From contig NC_017093.1 in assembly GCF_000284295.1 (NCBI RefSeq), positions 6,014,001-6,078,000 on the forward strand: 64,000 nucleotides of DNA, given 5' to 3'. The position numbers and the translations under genes were made by a program. This DNA is from Actinoplanes missouriensis 431. Lineage in GTDB: Bacteria; Actinomycetota; Actinomycetes; Mycobacteriales; Micromonosporaceae. Positions within the stretch are counted from its first letter, which is position 1. Every line of letters begins with the position of its first letter. Below are positions 39,821-47,500 of this stretch, in pieces. The notes under the pieces were generated by a model. It had not been told where the DNA came from and ran no database searches. It saw only the letters and a list, made by a program, of their open reading frames with translations.

Positions 39821-42067
39821 ATGGGTGCGACGCAGGCCGCCGGACTGGTCAGGCATCTGTGGTGGATCTACCTGGCCGTCACGTCGGTGGCCGCTGCCGC
39901 GTACCTGATGGCCCCGGTCGACGCCGCCACCCGGTGGATCTACGTGGCGGTGAACAGCACCGCCCCGATCGCCACCTGGTACGGCCTGGTCCGGCACGCG
40001 CCGCGCCGGCGGCTCGGCTGGCAGCTCATCGCGACCGGACTGGCCGCCTCCGCCCTCGGCGACGTGCTCTTCGCGAGCTACACCTCCCGCGGGCTGACCG
40101 CGCCCTTCCCCTCCGTCGCGGACGCGCTCTACCTGCTCGGGCACCTCGCGATCGCCGCCGGGACAGCGGCCCTCGCGGCCCGCGCCGGCCGGACCGCGTT
40201 CATCGACGCGGCGATCATCGTGGCGCCGCTGGCCGGCCTCGCCTGGCTCGTCGTGCTGGACCCGATCCACACGCTCGGCGGCACCCCGCTCGCCCAGTTC
40301 GTCGCGATATCCGCCCCGGCCAGCACGCTCTTCGTGGTGTACTGCGCGCTCGCCCTGGCGCTCGGCATCCACCTGCGCACCATCGGCGCCCGGGCCCTGC
40401 TCCTCGGCCTGTTCGCCTGGTTCGTCTCGGACACGCTCTACACCCAGCAGAGCCTGGCCGGCACCTACGCCGAGGGCAGCGCGATTGACCTCGGCTGGAT
40501 GGCGATGCCGATCCTGATCGCCACGGCCGCCCTGCACCCGTCCATGGTCGTCACCACCCCGCGCCGGTCCGCGCTGGTCATGCTCACCGTGCCGCGCGCG
40601 GTCACCCTCTTCAGCGCCTCGCTCGTGCTGCCCACCGTGCACCTGTTCTGGGGGCCCGAGCCGGACACCCCGCTGATCATCGGCGCCGCGGTCGCGATGT
40701 CGCTGGTCGCGATCCGGCTCATCGCACCGATCCACGAGCTGGCCCGGCGCGCCGCGCACGACCCGCTCACCGGCCTGGCCAACCGCAGCCTGCTGATGGA
40801 CCGGCTGGCCCTGGCCCTCGGCGCGCTGCCGGTCGGCGGGAGCACCCGGACCGGCCTGCTCTTCTGCGACCTGGACCACTTCAAGATGGTCAACGACAGC
40901 CTCGGTCACGACGCCGGCGACAAGCTGCTGGTCGCCATCGCCGACCGGCTCCGGGACACGGTCCGCGGTGGTGACCTGGTCTGCCGGCTCGGCGGCGACG
41001 AGTTCGTCGTCCTGATGCCGGCGGTCACCGAGGCCGACGCCGACGCCGTCGCCGCGCGGATCGCCGAGCGGCTGGCCGAGCCGCTGCGCCTCGCCGACGG
41101 CAGCGAGTTCTTCGCGTCGCTCTCGATCGGGCTGCGCACCACCGGCGACGGCAGCGACGACCCGGACGCGCTGCTGCAGGACGCCGACATCGCGATGTAC
41201 CAGGCGAAGTCCACCGGCCGGGGCCGGACCGTCCGCTTCGACGCGCAGAGCCGCGCGGAGGCGGCGCAGCGGCTGCGCCGGGACGCCGACTTCCGCCGGG
41301 CGCTGCACCACCCCGGCGAGCTGTTCTGCGTCTACCAGCCGGTCTACCGGGTCGACGACGGCAGCCTCAGCTCGGTGGAGGCGCTGGCCCGCTGGCGTCA
41401 CCCCCGGGACGGGATCCTGCTGCCGGCCGCGTTCGTGCCGATGGCCGAGGCGACCGGGATGGTGGCCGCGCTCTTCGCGGCCGTGCTGGAGCAGGCCCTG
41501 CACGAGCAGCGCACCTGGTACAACCGGACCGGCGGCTGGATACCGATCGCGGTGAACCTCTCGCCCCGCCAGCTCGACGCCACCACGACCGAGGCGGTGC
41601 TGACCGCGCTGCGGCGGGCCGGAACGCCGGCAGCCGCGCTCACCCTGGAGCTCACCGAGACCGGTCTGGCCGAGCCGGAGACCGTGGAGGCGGCGCTCGG
41701 CCCGCTGCGCCGCGCCGGGGTCAAGCTCGCGGTCGACGACTTCGGCACCGGGTACTCCTCGATGGCCCGCGTCGCCGACCACGGCTGGGACATCGTGAAG
41801 ATCGACCGCACCTTCGTCTCCGGCATCGCCGCCGACCCGGCCCGCCGCTCGCTCGCCGACGCGATGGTCGGGATGGCGCACGCCCTCGGCATGGTCTCGG
41901 TCGCCGAGGGGGTCGAGGATCCGGCGGACATGGCGGTGCTGCGGGAGCTCGGCTGCGAGTACGCCCAGGGGTTCCTGCTGGCCCACCCGCTGGACGCCAC
42001 CGAGATCCTCGACCACATCGCCGCCGCCGAACAGAACCGCCTGGCCCTGGTCCCGCCCCGCGGGTGA
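39821..42067 (+). CDS. Membrane-anchored bifunctional diguanylate cyclase/phosphodiesterase (GGDEF-EAL)
   Basis: A 748-residue cyclic-di-GMP enzyme. An N-terminal membrane sensor of about eight helices (1-305) precedes a GGDEF domain with intact RLGGDEF (near 391) and an RxxD inhibitory site (RGGD) five residues before it. The EAL domain keeps EAL (near 520), Asn in AVNLSPRQ, Glu in LELTETG, the pair in VDDFGTGYSS, Lys in IVKIDRTFV, Glu in AEGVED and Gln in YAQGFLLAHP. Both activities are therefore predicted. The start ATG 39821 has only a weak ribosome site. The 3' end stops 1 nt from the stop of the convergent TetR gene. Confidence 0.93.
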   Translation: MGATQAAGLVRHLWWIYLAVTSVAAAAYLMAPVDAATRWIYVAVNSTAPIATWYGLVRHAPRRRLGWQLIATGLAASALGDVLFASYTSRGLTAPFPSVADALYLLGHLAIAAGTAALAARAGRTAFIDAAIIVAPLAGLAWLVVLDPIHTLGGTPLAQFVAISAPASTLFVVYCALALALGIHLRTIGARALLLGLFAWFVSDTLYTQQSLAGTYAEGSAIDLGWMAMPILIATAALHPSMVVTTPRRSALVMLTVPRAVTLFSASLVLPTVHLFWGPEPDTPLIIGAAVAMSLVAIRLIAPIHELARRAAHDPLTGLANRSLLMDRLALALGALPVGGSTRTGLLFCDLDHFKMVNDSLGHDAGDKLLVAIADRLRDTVRGGDLVCRLGGDEFVVLMPAVTEADADAVAARIAERLAEPLRLADGSEFFASLSIGLRTTGDGSDDPDALLQDADIAMYQAKSTGRGRTVRFDAQSRAEAAQRLRRDADFRRALHHPGELFCVYQPVYRVDDGSLSSVEALARWRHPRDGILLPAAFVPMAEATGMVAALFAAVLEQALHEQRTWYNRTGGWIPIAVNLSPRQLDATTTEAVLTALRRAGTPAAALTLELTETGLAEPETVEAALGPLRRAGVKLAVDDFGTGYSSMARVADHGWDIVKIDRTFVSGIAADPARRSLADAMVGMAHALGMVSVAEGVEDPADMAVLRELGCEYAQGFLLAHPLDATEILDHIAAAEQNRLALVPPRG

Positions 42068-42068
42068 C

Positions 42069-42686
42069 TCAGGAGGCGACAGCCCCGCGCAGCACCGCGT
42101 CCACCAGCTTCTCCGCGAACCCCTCGTCCGGCACCAGGTGCTGCAGGCGCAGCATCGACTGGATCATCGAGGGGGCGGAGAGCATCAGCGCGGTCATCTC
42201 CACGTCCAGATCGGCGCGGAGCTCGCCGGTCGCGACGCCGCGTCGCAGCACCTCCCGCATCACCTCACGCCGCGGCTCGATGACCGCCTGGTGCATCCGG
42301 GCCAGCTCGTCGTCCTTGATCAGGTCGGGGAGCAGGCAGGCGGTGACCTTGCCGTAGCGCTGGGCGCGCGGCGTGCGGTTCGCCTGGATCAGGGCGATCA
42401 GATCCTCCCGCACCGACTGCCCGGCCAGCTCCGGCAGCGGGCCTTTCATGGCGCGGACCGCGTCGGCGATCAGCGCCTCCTTGTTCGGCCAGCGGCGGTA
42501 GATGGTGGCCTTGCCGACGCCGGCTCGCGCCGCCACCGCCTCGATCGAGACGGCGGCGGCACTCTGCCCGTCGCTGATCAGCGCCAGCACCGCGTCGAGG
42601 ATGGCCTCGTCGGCCTGGGCGTTACGGGGCCGGCCAGGAGCCTTACGCTCCTGGCCGGCGTCGGTGCTGGTGCTCATGGCGTTCAT
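42069..42686 (-). CDS. TetR-family repressor of the adjacent MFS exporter
   Basis: A 205-residue TetR protein: a charged N-terminal arm (GQERKAPGRPRNAQ), helix-turn-helix VSIEAVAARAGVGKATIYRRWPNKEALIADAV and a C-terminal domain of the TetR_C type. The start at ATG 42686 is 2 nt downstream of the MFS stop, so it is co-transcribed with the exporter; ATG 42677 is an alternative. The two 21-bp operators upstream of the exporter are its likely targets, giving autoregulation of the exporter-regulator operon. Confidence 0.92.
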   Translation of the reverse strand: MNAMSTSTDAGQERKAPGRPRNAQADEAILDAVLALISDGQSAAAVSIEAVAARAGVGKATIYRRWPNKEALIADAVRAMKGPLPELAGQSVREDLIALIQANRTPRAQRYGKVTACLLPDLIKDDELARMHQAVIEPRREVMREVLRRGVATGELRADLDVEMTALMLSAPSMIQSMLRLQHLVPDEGFAEKLVDAVLRGAVAS

Positions 42687-42688
42687 TG

Positions 42689-44287
42689 TTACCGAGTGGT
42701 TTCCGCGTCGGCCAGTTCCCTGCCCTGCTCCTGCGCGGGACTCTCAGCAACGGCCGGCGCCGGCGCGGCGGCGGGGCGCTTACCGGGCAGCCAGAGGGCC
42801 GCGACCAGGGCGCCGAGCAGCGCGAACACGGTCGAGCCGACGGACGCGTAGTGCATCGCCGTGACGAACGCCTCGTTGGCGCCGGTCAGCAGCGCGGGCG
42901 CGGCGGATCCGGCCTGCCCGGCCACCGCGTAGGCGCCGGCGATCGACTCGCGGGCCAGGTCGGCGGCGGCGTCCGGCAGCCCGGCCGGAGCCTCGAGGTT
43001 GCTGCGGTAGACCGAGGAGACCACCGCGCCGAGGACCGCGACGCCGAGCGCGCCACCGAGCTGGCGGATCGTGTTGCTGACCGCCGAGCCGACACCGGCT
43101 TTCTCCCGCGGCAGCGCCGACATGATCGCCTCGGTGGCCGGCGGCATCACGTTGGCCATGCCGACGCCCTGCACGAAGAAGGTCACCGCGACGATCCAGA
43201 TCGGGGTCTCGGCGCCGATGAACACCCAGAGGGCGAGCGCGCCGGCGACCAGGACCAGGCCGACCGTGCTGACCGCCTTCGGGCCGAACCTCTTGACCAT
43301 GCCGGCGCTGAGCGGCGCGAAGATCATCTGACCGAGCGCGAACGGGACGAAGAGCGCGCCGGACGCGAGCGGGCCGTAACCGCGGACCATCTGCAGGTAG
43401 AACGCGCCGAAGAACATCGAGCCCATGGCCGCGAAGAAGACCAGGCCGATGATGCCGGTCGACGCCGAGAACTGGCGGTTCGTGAAGAGCCGCACGTCGA
43501 GCGAGGGGAACGTGATCCGCTTCTCGTAGAGCACGAACGCCACCATGATCAGCAGCCCTGCGGTGAGCGTGCCCCAGGCGAGCGGCTCGCCGAACCCGTC
43601 CTCGCCGCCCTTGATCACGCCGTACGTGATGAGGGTGAGGCCGACGATCGAGAGCAGCACGCCGATCACGTCGATCCGGTTCGGCTTCGGGTCCTTGGAC
43701 TCCGGCACCAGCACGAACACCAGCGCCACGCCGATCACCACGATCGGCACGTTGATCAGGAAGACCGAGCCCCACCAGAAGTGCTCCAGCAGCACGCCGC
43801 CGAGCACCGGGCCGATCGCCACGGCCAGGCCGACCGCGCCGGCCCAGACGCCGATGGCGCGCGGGCGCTCCTTCGGGTCGAAGACGTTCGCGATGATCGA
43901 GAGGGTGGCCGGCATGACGGCCGCGGCGCCCAGGCCCATCACGGCACGCGCCGCGATCAGCATGTCGGGGCTCGTGGCGTACGCCGAGAACAGCGACGCC
44001 AGACCGAAGACGATCAGGCCGAACACGAGCGAGATCCGGCGCCCCAGCCGGTCCGCCAGAATGCCGGCGGTGAACAGCAACCCGGCGAAGACCAGGGTGT
44101 ACGAGTTGATCGCCCATTCCAGCTCACTCTGGCTGGCGCCCAGCCCCTGCTCCGGGTCGGCGATCGTGCGCATGGCGACGTTCAGCACGGTGTTGTCGAG
44201 AACGACCACCAGCAGGCTGATCACCAGCACGCCGAGAATCGCCCAGCGCCGGGGATGCCCGGCCTGTGGTTGAACGTGGGTACTCAT
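42689..44287 (-). CDS. MFS exporter, DHA2 (EmrB/QacA) family
   Basis: A 532-residue, 14-helix drug/proton antiporter. The start helix has LVVVLDNTVLNVAMRTI (motif D1), then FTAGILADRLGRRISLVFGL (motif A), ARAVMGLGAAAVMPATLSII (motif B) and GPVLGGVLLEHFWWGSVFLINVP (motif C), with a repeat of such features in the second half. ATG 44287 begins directly before the first helix; the open frame upstream crosses the operators and is rejected. Probably exports a cationic or amphipathic toxic compound under control of the downstream TetR repressor. Confidence 0.94.
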   Translation of the reverse strand: MSTHVQPQAGHPRRWAILGVLVISLLVVVLDNTVLNVAMRTIADPEQGLGASQSELEWAINSYTLVFAGLLFTAGILADRLGRRISLVFGLIVFGLASLFSAYATSPDMLIAARAVMGLGAAAVMPATLSIIANVFDPKERPRAIGVWAGAVGLAVAIGPVLGGVLLEHFWWGSVFLINVPIVVIGVALVFVLVPESKDPKPNRIDVIGVLLSIVGLTLITYGVIKGGEDGFGEPLAWGTLTAGLLIMVAFVLYEKRITFPSLDVRLFTNRQFSASTGIIGLVFFAAMGSMFFGAFYLQMVRGYGPLASGALFVPFALGQMIFAPLSAGMVKRFGPKAVSTVGLVLVAGALALWVFIGAETPIWIVAVTFFVQGVGMANVMPPATEAIMSALPREKAGVGSAVSNTIRQLGGALGVAVLGAVVSSVYRSNLEAPAGLPDAAADLARESIAGAYAVAGQAGSAAPALLTGANEAFVTAMHYASVGSTVFALLGALVAALWLPGKRPAAAPAPAVAESPAQEQGRELADAETTR

Positions 44288-44314
44288 GGACTGGCGCCCC
44301 CGAAGACCATTTCC

Positions 44315-44383
44315 GATACGGAACGGTTCCGTATCACAAAGCAACCTAACGACCCCGGATGTGAAACGGAACGGTCTCGTATC
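44315..44383. promoter_or_regulatory. Two 21-bp TetR operators upstream of the MFS exporter
   Basis: The first site (44315-44335) is a perfect palindrome with 10-bp arms GATACGGAAC and GTTCCGTATC around one base. The second (44363-44383) matches it at 19 of 21 positions (arms GAAACGGAAC and GTCTCGTATC). Centres are 48 bp apart. Each resembles the ACGGAACGGTTCCGT-type operators of TetR-controlled DHA2 exporters. The sites lie 28-96 bp upstream of the MFS start. Confidence 0.88.
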
Positions 44384-44418
44384 GAAAGTAACCCCCGTCA
44401 CAGAGGTACGCCTCGAGA

Positions 44419-44470
44419 CAGCGTGGTGGCTCCGGGCGCGATCCGCACCCGGATTTCACCCGCGGGGGGA
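44419..44470. repeat. Dispersed 52-bp hairpin element, copy B
   Basis: Matches 24590-24641 at 43 of 52 positions, with the CCGGGCGCG-ATC-CGCACCCGG stem-loop conserved. Unlike copy A it lies between divergent genes, upstream of the second helicase, so it cannot simply be a bidirectional terminator. The following GCGAGCGAAGCGAGG run (44488-44502) is a separate low-complexity tract. Confidence 0.75.
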
Positions 44471-44551
44471 CGGCTCCGCGACGGGAGCGAGCGAAGCGAG
44501 GAAATACTGATTCGCCAGCGAAAACGGGTTCACTTACGTTGCAATCGGGAC

Positions 44552-47500
44552 ATGAGAGATGACCCGTCCGAATCCGCACAGGCTCGGACCGAGGTTCGGG
44601 CGGCGCTGCACGCGTGGCGGGACAGCCTCGTCGACCTCGGCGACACCAACCGGCTGATCAACTTCCCGACCGACAACCCCGACCTCGTGGAGATCGTCGG
44701 CCCGGAGCCGGAGAGCCTGGTCCGATCGCTGCACGCCGGCGCCGAGTGCCCGCTGGCCGGCACCGGCGCCGACCCGCAGCAGCACGCCGCCACCGACGAC
44801 CTGCTGCGCACCGAGATGCCGGACCCGGTTCTCGACGCCGCGCTGCGCCGGATGCTGAAGAAGTCCCGGCAGGAGTACCTGGACCGGGGCGTGTCCGTGC
44901 TGCACCTGGTGCTCGGCCTGCTGCGCTGGCGGGACGAGGAGGAGAACCCGTTCGCCAGCCCGATCCTGCTGATGCCGGTGGAGCTGGTCACCGCCGGTCC
45001 CGGCGACCCGCCCCGGCTGCGGCTGCGCGACGACGAGACGGTGCTCAACCCGGCGCTCGCGATCCGCCTGCGCCGCCTCGGCATGGAGGCCCCGGCCGTG
45101 GACGGGCACGCCGAACCGGACGTGTCCCGGATCTGGTCCGGGCTGCAGAGCGCCGTCGCCCGGCGCCGGGGCTGGCACGTGGAACGCACCGTGCTGCTCT
45201 CCTGCCTGACGTTCCACAAGGAGGCGATCTACCGGGACCTGCTGGTCAACGAGGACCGGATCCTGTCGCACCCGGTGGTGCAGGCGCTGGCCACCACGAG
45301 CGGGAAGCAGACCGGCACGTTCCGGTTCGCCCCGGTCCCGCCCGCGGTCGTCGACCGGGTCGCCCCGCCGGAGCACGTGCCGCTGGTGCTGGACGCCGAC
45401 GCCTCGCAGCGGGCCTGCATCGCGGCCGCCGTCGCCGGGCACAGCTTCGTGATGGACGGGCCGCCCGGCACCGGCAAGTCGCAGACCATCGCCAACATGA
45501 TCGGGTGCCTGCTGCACGCCGGCAAACGGGTGCTGTTCGTCTCCGAGAAGGCCGCCGCGCTGGACGTGGTGCACCATCGGCTCGTCGAGGCCGGGCTGGA
45601 CCGGTACGTCCTGGAGCTGCACGGGCACAAGGCCGGCCGCAAGGAGGTGGCGACCGCCCTCGCGGCCGCCCTGGACGACGGTCCCGCCCCGGTGGACGGC
45701 CCGGACCCGGCCGACCGGCGGGGCACCCGGGAACGGCGGGAGCAGCTCAGCGCGTACGCGACGGCGATGAACGAGACCCGGGCGCCGCTCGGCCGCAGCC
45801 TGCACAACGTGCTCGGGCTCTGCGCCCGCCTCCAGGACGCCCCGGCCGCGCCGGTCCCGGTGATCCAGCCGGACGCGGTGACCCCGGAGTCGGTGCGCCG
45901 GGTCATGCAGGCCACCGGCCGGCTCGCCACCGCCTGGCGGACCGTCGTCGACCGCGACGCCCTGCCCTGGCGTGACGTCGTCACCCGGGAGCCGCTCGAT
46001 CCGGCGCTGTCGGCGGCGGAGAGCGCGCTGGCCGGGCTGACCCGCGCGGTGCTCGCCGACCGGGCGCCGGTGGAGGCGTTCGGGCTGAGCGGCACCGAGG
46101 ACGCCGGGACCCTCGCCCGGCTCGCCGCGCACGCCGCCGCGCGGCCGCCGCACGTCAGCGACGCGTGGCTGACCGCGCCCGCCCTGGACGACCTGCGGCA
46201 GGCCGCCGAGGCGCTGGGCCGGGACCTGACCACGGTCCGGGCGGCCCGCGAGGCGGCCACCCGGCGGGCCGGCGCCTCCTGGTCGGCGCTGCCGGACGCG
46301 GCCGGGCTGCCCGAGGTGCCGGATCTGAGCGGGCTCACCCCACCGGCGGTCGAACTGGATCCGCTGACCGCCGCCGAGGCCGACCGGCAGGCCCGGCTCT
46401 GCACCGAGGCCGCCGACACCCTGGAACGCCACCGGGCCGTCGTGGACCGGGTCACCGCGAAGCTGGGTTTGCCGAACGCGGTGAAGGTCGCCGACATCGG
46501 CCGGGTGGCGACGATCGCCGAGCTCGGCGGCCGCCCGCACCGGCCCGAGCCGTTCTGGTTCTCACCGGGCGTGGCAGGCACCGTCGCGGCCGGGGCGCCG
46601 GCGCTGCGCCGGGCCCTGGAGAACCTGGTCGCCGCCGAGATGCGGGCCCGGCCGTTCTTCGCCGAGGCGATCCTCACCCAGCCGGTCGAGGAGCTCGCCG
46701 ACCGGTTCGCCCGGGTGCACCGGGGGTGGCGCAAGCTGCTCGGGGCGTACCGGAAGGATCGGCGGATCATCGCGGCGTTCGTGATGCCCACGGCCGCGGT
46801 GCGCGACGCGCTGCCCCGGCTGGAGACGGCGGTGGCCTGGCAGCGGGCCCGGCAGGACCTGACCGCGGCGGAGAGCGCGTACGGCGCCGCGCTGGGCCGG
46901 TACTGGCAGGGACCGGGCACCGACTTCACGGCGATCGACGAGGCGCTGGGCGTGGTGGAGACGGCGCTGCGGGCCGCGCCACCGGCCTCGGTGCCGGCGG
47001 TGGCCGCGTACGTCTGCGCCCCCGACCCGGACCCGGAGCTGATCCGTCTCGCGACCGGTGCCCGGGACGCCGTGCTGGCGAAACAGGCCGGCCTGCCGGA
47101 CCTCTCCCAGGGCCCGATCGACGCCGCGATCGAGTGGCTGCGGGAGAACGCCACGGCCCTCGCCGCGATCGCCGCGACGGTGCACGCCTACGACGTGGCG
47201 ACCGGGCGGACCCTGGACTACGCCGAGGTGCAGCGGCTGGGCCGGCTCCGGCGGGAGGTCGCCGAGGCGGAGGCGTCGATCGCCGGGAACGCCGGCACCT
47301 ACGCGGCGGTGTTCGGTGACGCGTACCGGGGTGGCGAGACCGACGAGGCGGCGCTCGCCGCCGCGGTGCGGTGGACGGCCGGCACCCGTACCCTGCTCAC
47401 CGGCGCCGACCAGCCGCTCACGGTGGCGCAGGCGAAGGCGCTGCACGACCTGCGGCCGGTGACCGGGCTGGACAGGCTGGCCGAGCAGTGGGCGCGGGCC

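Noticed and set aside
39704-42016. 770-codon minus-strand frame
   Set aside because: Shadow of the GGDEF-EAL gene; composition is Gly/Arg/Glu/Val-rich with no domain.
42686-44551. Long N-terminal extension of the second helicase frame
   Set aside because: It runs antisense through the MFS gene and the operators; alignment with the first helicase fixes the start at 44552.
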